Positions 44,520-56,334 of a stretch of 64,000 nt of DNA are shown here, piece by piece. Location of the stretch: assembly GCA_037951105.1 (NCBI GenBank), contig JBAMJV010009067.1, positions 50,865 to 114,864 on the forward strand, written 5' to 3'. The notes below the pieces were generated by a model. The model saw nothing but the letters and a program-made list of their open reading frames with translations. It was not told the origin of the DNA and searched no databases. Position 1 is the first letter of the stretch; each line of letters opens with the position of its first letter. This DNA is from Echinarachnius parma (Eukaryota > Echinodermata > Echinoidea > Clypeasteroida > Echinarachniidae). The position numbers and the translations under genes are program-made.

Positions 44520-45080
44520 GTAATTGAAACCGATGCGTGTTACGCCCGGCGCAGACAGAGCCGACTTGACCCAATCCGACCCGGGGGGGCCACTCAACTA
44601 TATTGCTGTACATATACGCGCGACCAAAAAAACTTTTTGCCGATCATGGCGCGTCACGCGCGTGACGCGTTTAGGGTGTCAAAAAGGCCAAAATCAGAAG
44701 AAAAAAAGGGTATGTTTGTGGAGTTAAACAAATACGCGTTTAGGGTATCTTTTTCGCCAAACTTGTTTCCCGGACTTGTCTTTTATTTAAGGTAGACCTT
44801 GTTTAGGGTTAAATGTTTAAAGTGGTTAAACATTTCCATTATTTTAGAGGTTTAATTGAGAGCAATTGACGTAGACCTTGTTTAGGGGTATGTTTTAGGG
44901 GTTATACTTGTTTAGGGGGCAAAATTGTCAAAAAAAGCACGCGAAAATACTTGAATAGGGTATAAATTTGACCAATGGATAAAACTTGCTTAGGGTGGGT
45001 TTGAAAAACCTGGATTCGAATGGATTCGTTGCCCCCTAAACCTTGGAAAAGTGGTATTACTTGTCTGTTTTACTTGCTGG
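44520..45080. repeat. TTTAGGGT-spaced degenerate repeat
   Basis: GTTTAGGGT(A/G)T or a close variant recurs about ten times at irregular spacing, after a left end with CCCGGGGGGGCCAC and CGCGACCAAAAAA. Related sequence, partly inverted, lies at 61270-61520 and 63660-63850. Confidence 0.75.
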
Positions 45081-45974
45081 GTTCCCAATATACTCGATTT
45101 GGGGGAATATGCAAATTAGGTAAAATACATAATTATGCAAATAATATGCATTGCTAGAGGTTGCCTATGGCAATTCATCTTTGATATCTTAAATACATAC
45201 TTAGAACATAACTGACAAATAATAATCCGGAATTATTGCTTATTAGGGGCTGTAGCCACTGCAAATCAATCATATTCATAAATATGCAAATTAGGGGAAG
45301 CCATCTTGGATTTCAGAGTGTTTCCCATACAGCACTTACAAACGAGCACCGGAAATGGAATCCTTGCCTCAAAATACCCTAGAATACTAGTTTTTATCAA
45401 TATTGTATTATTCCTAGATAGAAAATGACCCCTGACCTTATTTCACAAATATGCAAATTAGCTAATTATCTTTAAAATCGCCAAAATGCACCCTGGGACC
45501 AAAAATAAAAAAATGGAAACATCACTTTTTCTCATCAGTAATGTATTTATACCAAATTAAAAACTGTTTCCAAGATTATAGCAAAAAAAATTGCTACTTT
45601 ACATAACCTGATAGACTAGTAGTTGCTATGTCAGATAAGCTCGACCATGATAAGGACAAGAAAGGCATTGATAAGCATTTGTATTGAAACATGCAGTGCA
45701 TGTTATTATGAGCATGATCTTTTGTAAGTATGTATTTTGTTCATACCTTTTTAGTTGACCAATGATTGGAAGATGAAGTCACAAGGGATTTTTACTCTGG
45801 AGATTTTTTGTTGTTGATAAAATGTCTAAAAATATACAAAACATATTATGTAGGTCAAATAGTTAACAAATAGTTGATGTATACACTAATACACAACAGT
45901 TGAAGCCAACTTGCATTTGGATTTCAGAGAACTTTTAATGGGATTATTTGATGATTTAAGAAAAAAAGAAGAAA
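45081..45974. other. Intergenic A/T-rich sequence
   Basis: ATATGCAAATTAGG recurs near 45108, 45282 and 45451, a hint of a decayed repeat. No ORF of interest. Confidence 0.4.
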
Positions 45975-46287
45975 AAATGCTTACACTTTTTCAAAAATAT
46001 ACAAAAGAGGTTTTTAAATAGTTGTAAATTTTCTCTCTAATCTCTATCTAATCATTATTTTAACAAAAGATCATATGCACAGATTTGTTATGAAAATGGT
46101 TAAAACCAATATCTTCTTATAAAGCGCCCTCTTGTGAATGATTACAGGCATTTTACTTAGTCGTTTGTTATTGTTTGTACCTTTCGAGCATGGTAGTGTA
46201 ATAACTTAGTTTGTTATGTTATGGTGTAGGTTTTGGTAAGTAAAATTCAGTTTTACCATGTTGACCAAAACTCAACTATCCCTTTAC
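45975..46287. mobile_element. Right part of a TTAA-type MITE
   Basis: CTTTTTCAAAAATATACAAAAG, AAAGCGCCCTCTTG and the end CAAAACTCAACTATCCCTTTA match the right half of 32909-33461. Confidence 0.7.
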
Positions 46288-47488
46288 TAGTGCTAATAAT
46301 TTCGAGAAGTTACATACAGACATGTATTATGTATTAAACATAATAATTTAATTACACACACCATACAAGAATTTAAGAAAGACTAACTTTATATACAACC
46401 TAACGTTCACAATGCTAATGGCAATACTTTAAAATGGATCATTCCTCTAGTAGTTTATTACTCTGAAAATATATTTTAAAACAATATATCAATTGCGAAA
46501 ATTTAAGCCGAGAAATAATTGTCCAACGTTATAAATTGACAAAAAACATGTTACAAATGTTTCCTTTTTTCAGTTACGTACTATAATATATCACAATTAA
46601 ATATTCAAAATCATATATAAAATATTGGACCAAAACATACACAATCGTGTTTTTTTTTTACAGTATGACCATTATCCTGCAATATATTTACAATTGTATA
46701 CAGAAACTGAATTATACAAACACTCATTAGAGTATGTGTTTTTACATTGTATCAATTACAATACACAAGTGTTTGTGCCATTGAAAAATCATCCTAAATT
46801 GTATGCGTTATTCTTGGCCATGATAAAATAATAATACGATTACATTCATTGAAACTAAACGTTCAGTAGGACATATTATGTTCAGTACGACATCACCATT
46901 ATCAACTATAACAATAATCCAATCAAATTAGATCATACTCCGTACTATAGCATTATATACAAGCAAAGCAATGAAAACATAACATATAAGTGTAATTACA
47001 ATCAGATTAATGCAAAAATCAACATCCAATATATCATAATCTGTACAGTACGGTACGCACATCAGCATTATCAATTACAAAATGGCCCTCTTGTGTTACA
47101 ATTACCCAATAAAAGTACTTCGTACACCGTACACTACGAGAACTATAAATAAGCAACGTCATCATGGACATGTAACTATAAATTATACTCCAATAAATTG
47201 TTAAAAATACGATAATTCTTACTCCATTCAGTACGAAAAATATCAGCTTGCTATGTTAATGTAATGATTTATGATTATGATCAAATTAATATAAAACTAT
47301 GTAATAACGTAGATCTTGTAACTCTGTACACTACTACCATTATAAACAAGCAAAGCCATGGACATAACAATCCAATTATTTCGGGGAAAATAACATTATG
47401 TCATACTCCGTACACTATACGAACAATTTAAACTTGTAATGTCAATACAATTACTATAATATTAATGTAAAAGTATTAGATCTTACTC

Positions 47489-47672
47489 CAGTGGCGTAGC
47501 GAGGTCGGACTGATTTATTTTTATATTTTTATTTATGTATTTATTTTTTTATTTATTTTTTTTTTTTTTGGGGGGGGGGGGGGCGGACGCACAATTTATT
47601 GGGGCACACCTTATGTTTTCTATCTTTTTCCCCCCTCCCCCCCCCCCCCCCCACCCCGTCGCTACGCCACTA
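47489..47672. mobile_element. 184-bp hAT-like MITE
   Basis: The left end CAGTGGCGTAGCGA and right end TCGCTACGCCACTA (last base changed) are flanked by TCTTACTC on both sides (47481-47488, 47673-47680). Same ends as 10710-12800. The interior is T, G and C homopolymers. Confidence 0.85.
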
Positions 47673-47758
47673 TCTTACTCCATACACTATACTAGCACTA
47701 TAAACAAGCAAACTCATGAAATATTAGTAGCCCTAATCAATGTTTTCGAAAACATTAA

Positions 47759-48283
47759 AGGTACCGTTGAGTATTGGTATTTCCCGAAGTGCCCCCCGTT
47801 ATTTTTTGGTGAGATTATGAAAAACTGACTGTCAAATTCGAAAGAACAAACAATTTTAATGACAGAATAAACTTTATTTGATCGAAATCGGTTCAGAAAC
47901 GGCTGAAATATCCATAAATATATTTTTATTCTTCACCGGCCATCACCGACTTTTTAGAAAAAAAAATAAAAATGCTCGAAGACTACTTTGAAAAAAATCT
48001 GAATAGGTTTTTAAAAAGTCGTTGATGATATCTCTATTGAATCATTATTTTAACAAACATTAAATGCACAATTTTGTATGAAAAAAGGCTAAAACCAATG
48101 ATTGTTTAAATAGCGCCCTCTTGAGTTGTCACGGCTCCTTTTTTAATGATAGCAGGGGTTTTACTTAGTCGTTTGTAATTGTGTATACTTTTCGAGCATT
48201 GTTATAACTATTGCTTTGTACCGTAATGGTGCAGGTTTTGGTTACTAAAGTTAAGTTTGACCAATACTCAACTCAACTATAAT
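47759..48283. mobile_element. TTAA-type MITE, GTATTGG subfamily
   Basis: TTAA at 47755-47758, left end AGGTACCGTTGAGTATTGG; the right end is degenerate (CCAATACTCAACTCAAC). The interior has GTTCAGAAACGGCTGAAATA and TAGCGCCCTCTTGAG. Confidence 0.78.
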
Positions 48284-48327
48284 TAGGTCATACTCCGTTC
48301 ACTACGATATTACAAGCAATTTTAAAA

Positions 48328-48549
48328 CTGCGTTTCCATTAGAGCGAATTTCCGCGGCGAATTTTTTTTTTCGCAGCGAATTATTGAAAAAAAAATCGCT
48401 CTGAGGATCAATTTTAAAAATTCGCTTGCGAATATTCGCCATGCAATATTAATAATATATATGAATAATATATGAATAACACTGAGTTGGTCCGTGCCAA
48501 TGTTCGCGGCGGAAATTCGCGGCCGAAATTCGCTCTAATGGAAACGCAG
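48328..48549. mobile_element. 222-bp MITE with CTGCGTTTCCATTAGAGCG ends
   Basis: The ends are exact inverted repeats for about 24 bases (CTGCGTTTCCATTAGAGCG at left, complement ending at 48549). TTCGC / GCGAA words fill the interior. Confidence 0.9.
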
Positions 48550-49243
48550 ATTAACTTGCAATGTCAATGTAATTAAAATAATAATAATGCGAAGGTTTGC
48601 ATGCGATAAATAATACTCAGAACGCTACGAACAATTATCATCTTGCAATGTCGGTGTAACTAACGGTAACCGCATTCACCTCATTACAAGTTTACAAGTA
48701 TAACTATTACTATGTTATATTATTCAACGAGACTTTAATTGTATTGTTATGTTCACAACCCGTATTAAGGGTGACAAAATATTAATAAATTTCATTTCAT
48801 TTCAACCCAATTAGTTAAACAAATGGATTAGATCATACTCCGTACATAACTAACAATATACGCATGCAATATCAGTGTCAATATAATCACATTAATTAAT
48901 GCAAAAACATTTAGTATATCACACTCCCTGCTACGCTTTGTACATTAAACAAGTTATGTCATGTAAATATAATCACAATAATGCAAAAGCATTCAATAGA
49001 ATAGACACTCCATGCGTTATGTGCAATAATCAATGCCAATGCAAAGTTCATTACGAGCATCATCAATTTGTATTGTGCGTGTAATTATAATATAATAATG
49101 CGAAGACATGAACAATAGATCAACTCAGATCGTGGGGGATATATACAAACTATATTCGCTTCAAAACCAATCGTTCTGTACAAGGATTTCAAAAGTGTGT
49201 GATTGGAATACGTTCAATTTGCACACCCATAGTACATCTTTAA

Positions 49244-49673
49244 AGGGGACCACCAGGCAAAGAACAACACATTATTATATGTTTTGGTAACGTTTTGTGA
49301 TATCAAATAGATACCCAACATTTTGCAAAGGATTGTGCAATTCATAAACAAAGCAATTCATTTCCACCACTTACGGAATCAATACTATTTCCTGGTTCCA
49401 TACGGGCCAACCATTTGCGAGTGCGCCAATGCTATGCTATTCATGCGTACGTTTGTAGACAATAGATTCCCCGGGCGAATCGTTCGCTCTGCAGTCTGCA
49501 CACATTAGTCTTCGCAATTCAGACCGCATGAACGCATGCTTTAGAATGGTGATGCGTTTTCCAATTATATATTTTTTTCTGGAAACATATTTTTGTGAAA
49601 TTGTTGATGGAATGGAATACTAAAGATGTTACCTTTCTTAAATAAGAATATTATTTTTGGGTGGTGGTACCCT
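49244..49673. mobile_element. Complete family-2 TTAA element
   Basis: The ends AGGGGACCACCAGG and GGTGGTGGTACCCT are inverted; left flank TTAA, right flank TTAT. It is an inverted, un-nested relative of 13948-14748 and shows the empty site of the CCGTAACCC element. Confidence 0.85.
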
Positions 49674-50400
49674 TTATATGAACTAGTTCGACGATAACAT
49701 GGATCCAGTAATTATAATTGTTTCTAGATATATTATGTTGAATACATTTTGATACACCATCAAGTCTTAATATGCACACACAATTTACATCTTAATGTTC
49801 ATAAATCTAACAATCGTATTAGCAAGTTTTCTTACCATGTAATCCCTTGCCGCTGCAATTAACGAAATATTAAAATAAGTATGTAATCTAGAACAGATGT
49901 TTCATAATGCGATACATGTCTTCCATGTCCATTATTTATGTATAATTAGAAAACAAAAGAATTCATCGTAGATTTGTAATTCCTTGTGTCTATTCTCTAA
50001 TATTACGTTCTTTTTTTGTTTTGGTTTTCTTCATCACATATTTTACAGACTTTTCTGATCAGCTACAAGTCTATATTACAGGACCAGATATGCTTTTGTC
50101 TGGATTACGTTTACATCGCGATTAGTAACATAGGCCCGAATGATCATATTGGGCACATCTTTAGTCCGGGCTAACCAGTTTCCGGTTAAACCGCTTCACA
50201 CCAAGTACATTGATGGCTGTCATGTGCATGCAGTCGAAGATAATTACATTACAATTGTCTCATTTCATTATCAATTCAATGCCTCCAGTTCTACCTAGAC
50301 GTCAGGACAAAGGGGCATTTGACACTTCAGTCATCGTATAACCAGTAATGGTAATAGCATGTCCTGGTTGATCTATACTGAGGCGCAATATTACTGGCAT
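49674..50400. other. Intergenic A/T-rich sequence
   Basis: No repeats with clear ends and no domain-bearing ORF. Confidence 0.4.
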
Positions 50401-50880
50401 GGGTGTACCCAGGGGGAGGGGTTAGGGGTTCAAACCCCCCCCCCCCCTTTTCAAATTTTAGCCGGTCTCGAGACTACTTTTATGCGTTTTTGACCGTCTA
50501 AAACTTGATCTCGACCAACTAAAACATGGTCTCGACCGACTAAACCACGGTCTCGGCCCCAAAATCTCCCCAAGATCTCCGGTCTCGGACTCGACTATTT
50601 TGAAAGTACTTGGTCTCGGCTTCAACAAATTTTAAAAAAAATGATGTTAATGATGGCTTAGTCCGAAAATAAGACGACTTTGTCCGAATGTACCATGAAT
50701 CTGCCCAAATATGACATGGTTTTGCCCGAATATGACAAGGATTTGCTCGAATATGACATGATTTTGCCCAAACGTGGCATAGATTTGCCCGAGATTAAGG
50801 TGCTTTTTGCCCGAATATGGCAGTTTTCAAAACTCCAGGAGGCTATACAGCCCCCCTCCCCCCCCCCCCCCCCCAATTTG
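50401..50880. repeat. GGTCTCG repeat and a 27-bp minisatellite
   Basis: After a C run at about 50437-50449, GGTCTCGAGAC and GGTCTCGAC words repeat to about 50620. From about 50660 to 50830 a unit of about 27 bp (TTTGCCCGAATATGACATG) repeats six or seven times, giving an accidental LPEYDM peptide repeat. A second C run closes it. Confidence 0.75.
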
Positions 50881-51020
50881 GATTGATTATGACGACAAAG
50901 GGTTAGTCAATGTTGAGAGGCGCGACATGGTTTGGAAAATTACTGGTAATGTCTGTCTTTTTAGCCCGGACCAAAGATGTGCCACTGATGAAGATTCGGG
51001 CCGTAGTATTTAAGCTTGTT

Positions 51021-52466
51021 TCACCCCCATTTCCACATGTCACAATTCTCATGCTCCCAGTAACCTGACAAAAAAGACCGAAATCTGAAATGCTTCAAGC
51101 AAAGCAAGACCAACTCGAAAAGCATTAAGTGCACGAATGAAATCAGTCGGCCGATATCTCCTCCAGCGTCCTGAACCTCCAAAACCTTCAAACATGCGAG
51201 TACAGACAACACAAATACGAGGTTGAATAACTGACAGAGAGCAAGTCCCTTAATAACTTGACACATTTTTATCCACATAAGTTTCATTCGCATTTTCACT
51301 GATACGTCATACTTAATGTCTATCAGAATGTTTCCCATTGAGTAGTTTGAATGAAACCGGTTAGAAATAGGCAGTACGATATTGGAAGAATGGAAAAACA
51401 GTGCTCGGATAAGGTTAAATAGCCAACTGAATGGAAGAACCTCTGTCGTCATTAGGCCGTCATAAGGTTTTAAGTTCTGCGGCATTTCTAACAGTATTAT
51501 CAACATGAATAACCAAGTACGCAGATTTTCATAACTGAACCATTGTCTTGTCTCGAATGTACCGGTAGGTAACTCATCAAAGATCCGTGAATATGTCGTA
51601 TCTACATCAGGGAGCTCCTGTGTCAGGGCGCCGCTAGCACGACTAAGCAACACCTTTGCTGACGTTGACATGGTTACTTGACCACCATCTCGCTGGCGCG
51701 ATTCTACATGCGATCGGATATCTTTTTTGCGTGCTGTTGCAAAGATCCTCCGCGGTTTCCAGCTGTTTTTCCATCTTGTGGATGACGTCGCTTGTGAGTA
51801 ATTGAAACTGCTCCAGAGAACGCATAAACATTCGTTGTTTCTCGTCGATTATCTCGATCTCACTAAGCCGCGGTTTTAGCCTCCTCCTTGAGCTTCTCGT
51901 GCCTTCTTTATGAACCAGTTCCACCATCTCATAAGCGAACTTCTGGTTAATAGCTTCTGTATTGCTCTCAAGTCGACGGGTTGTTGACTCCTTTTCCTCG
52001 TTTACTGTGTCCATCATGTCAGCTGCAACTTTTGGGAACCATTGCCTTTGCCTGTTTTTTGCAATTACGCAGTTGCTTTTGCAGATTTGCAACTTCTTCT
52101 CTCTTCAGGCCAATCGGTCCTAACTTCTCAGTAAGCCCATGACGAAGGAAAGCCGCCATGTCTTCCCGCTCCGATGATCGCATGGGACTTGTGCGCTTTG
52201 CCATGGCCACACTGCAAGCACGCCCTTGATCACACGTTTTGCAATAGCACCCCACCTCAACGTCCCGATGATTGTGACACATCAAGGATCCTCGTTATGC
52301 GCAGACGCGTCGCATTACGTCTGGATCTTGCGCACACGCCCTGCAGAGAATCAGGCCGAACCTTTGTCCGCGGTATGACAAACAAGCCGTTGCTGTCTCC
52401 GGTTGTATGGCACCTCTCGCATTTTATGGCATCTGTTGGCTCGTTCTGGGGGAATGCGGATGCCAT
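51021..52466 (-). pseudogene. Decayed TRIM-like B-box/coiled-coil gene with membrane tail
   Basis: Three or more minus-strand frames must be joined. The first (52466 down) starts MASAFPQNEPTDAIKCERCH, a B-box-like beginning. A second (from 52285) has CHNHRDVEVGCYCKTCDQ and ends in LTEKLGPIGLKREEVANLQK, typical of TRIM B-box2 and early coiled coil; its zinc-binding His pair is lost. A third (52092-51643) is a Glu/Lys/Arg-rich coiled coil. Near 51700 an alternate frame continues the coil (ISDRM, stop, NRASEMVVK, stop). The last frame (51671-51021, 216 aa) has three or four hydrophobic stretches suggesting membrane segments, unlike the usual TRIM C-terminus. Frame breaks and stops argue for a pseudogene; unrecognised introns could explain some of them. 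Confidence 0.62.
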
Positions 52467-52479
52467 TTTGGTTCACTGA

Positions 52480-53160
52480 TAGCCAGGCTTGTTTTGTATT
52501 CTTTCGATGATCGAAATGTTGACGTAAGAATCTTGAGATGGTTGCCTTAATCCAAATTCATTGTCTCTGCATGGACGATAAAAATTTGAAAATTACAGCC
52601 TTTTTAATCTAAAAAACAACGATTTCAATCGAAATGTTAACTACTAAAGGGTCAGTAAATGTTTGGTTTAATCAACAATAAATTGTTTGCAAGGTAGAGG
52701 CAAACGCAAATTTGTATGATGGAATTGCTTTTAAAATTGTTTTTAAAACAAAAAAGCATAATTACCTGATTAGCATGTATGTCCTTCCACATAAATAAAG
52801 CATATAGTTTGTTACAATATTTTTTTTTCCAAAGCAGTATCAAAAACAACATGTATAAAAAAAAATTAAAAAGCTACAAAAGACGGGTATACGAAACGTG
52901 GTATACGAAATGCGGTGTAGGCAGTGGCGAATCGTTTTCCCTAAAAGGGAGGGGCCGAGGGGTTTTTGCATAGTGTGTAAAGGGTGACAGGAAGGTATGA
53001 TTTAGTAATTGGTCCGAAAATCATCCCCCTTTTCTGACATGAAAAAGAAGCATGTACAGTCACGGTGCTCAAAAAGAGGATTTTCACATAAAACATAGAT
53101 GATTTGTGCGGGTTTCTTTGCGACATTGTTGCATTTGCCATGCTATCGGTGGGGTTGGCA
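52480..53160. other. Intergenic sequence upstream of the TRIM-like pseudogene
   Basis: No clear feature on either strand. The final part joins a T/G homopolymer insertion at about 53170-53200 with GGTGGCACGCCCCCC. Confidence 0.35.
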
Positions 53161-53404
53161 ACCGGAGGCATTTTTTTTTTTTTTGTTGGGGGGGGGGGGG
53201 GGGACATTGGGTGGCACGCCCCCCTAACCGTGCGGCATATCATGATCCGACTGATTTAGGGGCCACATGTGATACATCTCGAAAGCTGAAATCCAAAAGA
53301 TTCTGAGGCTCCGCCCCATAGACCCTGCCCTGGTGGCGTGTAATTCGGTTCATGTTTAAAAAAATTGAATTTAGAAGAAAGGGAACACACATCCCGATTA
53401 CAAA

Positions 53405-53770
53405 AAAACACAACGATGCAATTTGCCGATTAAATGGCGTAAACAGATTCATCTCCAACAGGCAATACGACATGTATGATATTCGCATACAGATATAGAT
53501 AGGCAAATTACCGTTCATATTCAATATTACAGCTGATGATGCTGCGCCTACATTCGCTTACCATGTCGCCCAGTTATCTACGGTTACTATGGCCACCATG
53601 GATGGTAGTCAAATAATTTAGAAACATGTTTGCGCATCCAGTCGATCGACTTCTCACAATGTCCACATACATTTTGGAGAACTAAATTTATGGCGGGAAA
53701 AACGTCAAAAATCGAGCAAGGAAGACAGTACTTACCTGCACAATAGATAGAAGGCGATAAAGATTTTTAA
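53405..53770 (-). repeat. Dispersed repeat with conserved splice-donor-like site, copy B
   Basis: Counterpart of 24760-25440 without its insertion. The minus-strand GTGCAGGTAAGTACTGTC is preserved (about 53724-53741), as is CAGCTGATGATGCTGCGCC. It allows the 24.9-kb insertion to be delimited. Confidence 0.5.
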
Positions 53771-54097
53771 AAAAGATCATTATCAAGATGCTGATATAGC
53801 GCAGTCATGTTACAAGTACACGTCAGCAACATTATTACTCAGTAGGCTACATGAAAAATTAGTCCGAAAAATCAGCCAATGGTTCGAGGGTTCTTTGACG
53901 ATTTTTTGTTCTCACCCGTTCTCGATAGGAGTAGATAGTGTGACGTCATAACTATAAAAGGAGATCCAATAGCGAGATGGATTGTTCTGTCTAGTGAAAT
54001 ATTACCACTGGGGGATTCCCCCACCGTGGTGTACCAGTACTTGTATTACGGACTTTTCGCAAACCTGAAGACGACGAGTAGTGGGGTGGTTAAGGGG

Positions 54098-54310
54098 TCC
54101 ATGACTGCATTTTGGGGTACGATTGTTTTACTTGGCATACATACTCCTTGGATCAAAAGAAGAAAATTCGTCAAAAGAGACACTCTGTATCTATGCAAAT
54201 TAGGCCTAATTTCCATAATTGATATACAGAGTGTCTCTTTGGATAAATGTTCTTCTTTTGATCCAAGGAGTTTGTATGCCAAGTAAAACAATTGTACCCC
54301 AAACTGCAGT
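54098..54310. repeat. Foldback with arms of about 90 bp
   Basis: CATTTTGGGGTACGATTGTT pairs with AACAATTGTACCCCAAA, and AGAGACACTCTGTAT with ATACAGAGTGTCTCT, around a short centre near 54205. Mirrored ORFs in the arms are artefacts. Confidence 0.85.
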
Positions 54311-54489
54311 GAACACCCATATTTGTGGCCCCTACTAGAAGAAATGACGTCATTTAGGCGAGAAATTACGTCACTTACGTTCTCTCTCGTCGTCTGGCCA
54401 ATCTGAGCACTAGTTCATGCCCGATTTCAGGTTCGTCGGAAAATCCAGTGCACCGTCTTCAGAATTACGTAATCAGAGAAGTATCAACA

Positions 54490-55205
54490 TGTATATGTGT
54501 GTGTGTGTGTGTTTTATACGTGTGTATGTGTATGTGTGGTGGATTATGTAACTGGTGTATGCGTGTGTGTTTGAATGTGTGCGTGTGTGGCTTTGTGTAC
54601 GTGTGTGCGCATTTGTGCGTGTGTGTGTGTTTTTCTGAGTGTATATGTGTTTGTTTGTGTTTGTTGGAATGCGAGTGCCTGCGTGCGTGTGTGTATCTGC
54701 GTATGTGTACGGGTATGGGTTTTTGTTTGAGTGTGTGCGTGTGTTTGTGTTTGTTTGAGTGCTCGCGTGGATGAGTGTGCGTGCGTGTGTTTGTGTTTAT
54801 GTGGATGTGCGTTTGTGGGTGTTTGTGTGCATTTGTGGGTGTGCATTCATGTGTTTGTGTTTGTGTGGGTGTGTGTTGTGTATCTGTATGCGTATGTGTG
54901 GGAGTTTTATTAATGTTGTGTTTGTGTGTATACGCGTGTGTAAGGGTTTGTGTTTGTGTGAGCGCATGTGTGGGGTGTTTGTGTGCATTGTTGTTTGTTT
55001 GAGTGCGAGTGCGTGCGTGCGTGCGGGAGTGGATGTTTGTGCGTGTGAGTATACGTGTGTGTAAGTGTGTGTGTGTTTTGTGTGATTGAATGCGTGTATG
55101 TGTGTGTGTGTGTCTGTGTTGGAGTTTGAAATAATAATTCAGTCGGGTCGTGTGTTTGCGCATGTGTATGTTTGAAAGTGTAAGGTGTGTGTGAGTGTTT
55201 GTCAT
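54490..55205. repeat. TG-rich microsatellite tract, about 0.7 kb
   Basis: Almost pure TG with TTTGTG, TGCG and TGGG interruptions. Long Cys/Val and His/Thr ORFs on the two strands are low-complexity artefacts. Confidence 0.95.
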
Positions 55206-55332
55206 GATTGTGTGTAGAAGGGAACGACGTCATTGTTAACGCGCGTTAACTAAAAACGAAAATGGTTCAAAGGCAGCGAACAGGTAGTGAACAGCACGGG
55301 TTGACTACATCCAATAGACCGCTTCTGTGATG

Positions 55333-55488
55333 TATGCAAATAATATTCGTATGACGTATAGACTCCCCGTTGGCAAACTTAACAATAGTAACTAGGTTCG
55401 GCAAGATAAGTATGCCGGAGCTTACCGGACCTAGTTACTATTGTTAAACAGTGCCAACGTGGAGTATTACGTCATACGCATATTATTT
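55333..55488. repeat. 156-bp foldback
   Basis: TGCAAATAATATTCGTATGACG pairs with its near-complement ending at 55488, and AACAATAGTAACTAGGT with ACCTAGTTACTATTGTT. The centre, CAAGATAAGTATGCCG, is about 30 bases. Confidence 0.88.
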
Positions 55489-55495
55489 GCTTATA

Positions 55496-55721
55496 CAGGG
55501 TGGCCCAGAAATAACGGAACGGGGTACCTTTCCATTATAAAGAAATATACAGACTAGGTTCACTGGATAGATAATCTTTTAAAAAGAACTTTGATATCAT
55601 CAACAGTAATGTTTTTGTTTGGGTGTTCGGAATAACGAATTTCTTTTAAAAAGATTATCTATCCAGTGAACATATTATCACAATGGCAAATACCCCGTTC
55701 CGTTATTTCTGGGCCACCCTG
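55496..55721. mobile_element. 226-bp MITE with CAGGGTGGCCCAGAAATAAC ends
   Basis: The ends match over about 30 bases in inverted orientation, followed by AAGATTATCTATCCAGTGAAC-type inner arms. It shares the CAGGGTGGCCC terminus with 16158-16667. TA precedes the left end; the right TA is lost. Confidence 0.88.
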
Positions 55722-55837
55722 AAACGGTCGTTCTAGGACGGGAAACTCGTTCTCGTTCACATAAGCGAAAACTCCCTATTATTGCACGGTCGTACCATCG
55801 GTATATAAATATGTATCAATGGGCCGTGCGCGCTATA

Positions 55838-55975
55838 CAGGGTGGCCCAGAAAAAAAAACAGACCGGGGTATACTTCCCATAGCAAAGAAACAGAATGAC
55901 TAATTTTACAGGATAACATAACAAGTATAACATCTGTACATACATAAACAAATGTTGTACTTGTTATGTTACACT
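55838..55975. mobile_element. Left part of a CAGGGTGGCCC element
   Basis: CAGGGTGGCCCAGAAAAAAA near 55838 begins a copy whose right end is missing. It runs into an inverted pair ATAACATAACAAGTA / TACTTGTTATGTTA and then a CACTGGCGTACCCAG boundary. Confidence 0.6.
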
Positions 55976-56330
55976 GGCGTACCCAGAATGTTTATGATCA
56001 GGGGGCGCGGGGGATTCGTGGGCCAATATTTCCGAGGCCGTGGTCGAGACCACGGATCCCTTTATTAGGGACCTTCTTTCCCTATTATGAATAGCGGCCC
56101 TTTTCTTCGATTGTGAATAGTGCTCCTTATTAATAATGACCCTCTTTTCAATAATATTGTGAATAGCGGTCCTAATTATGAATAGCGAGCCGCGGACCCC
56201 ATTCATTTATCATCACACAACTCCTGCCTGCCAATAATCGTGGGCAAATCTCAAGCCGGATGTTGTGCCTTCTGCGAGATCTTCGACTATGTGCACAACT
56301 AAGTAGATGGCCCATATGGTCTGAGGTATA
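55976..56330. other. Intergenic sequence with TTATGAATAGCG repeats
   Basis: ATTATGAATAGCG or a variant recurs four times at about 56085-56190. No gene. Confidence 0.4.
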
Positions 56331-56334
56331 GACT

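Larger units (their letters stand above)
46300..49130 (+). repeat. Decayed tandem field with CATACTCCGTACACTA motif
   Basis: TCATACTCCGTACACTA or variants recur near 46931, 47108, 47400, 47676, 48288 and 48832. They are usually followed by ACAAGCAA or AACTTGCAATGTCAA and TAATGCAAAA. Spacing is irregular because of drift and three inserted MITEs. Non-coding. Confidence 0.6.

Noticed and set aside
44520-45080. TTTAGGGT repeats as interstitial telomeric sequence
   Set aside because: Units are irregularly spaced with long unrelated spacers, unlike contiguous TTAGGG arrays.
54465-55233. Long His/Thr-rich ORF (246 codons) and several Cys/Val ORFs in the TG tract
   Set aside because: Pure consequence of TG/CA microsatellite composition; several frames on both strands are open at once and no domain or start context is present.
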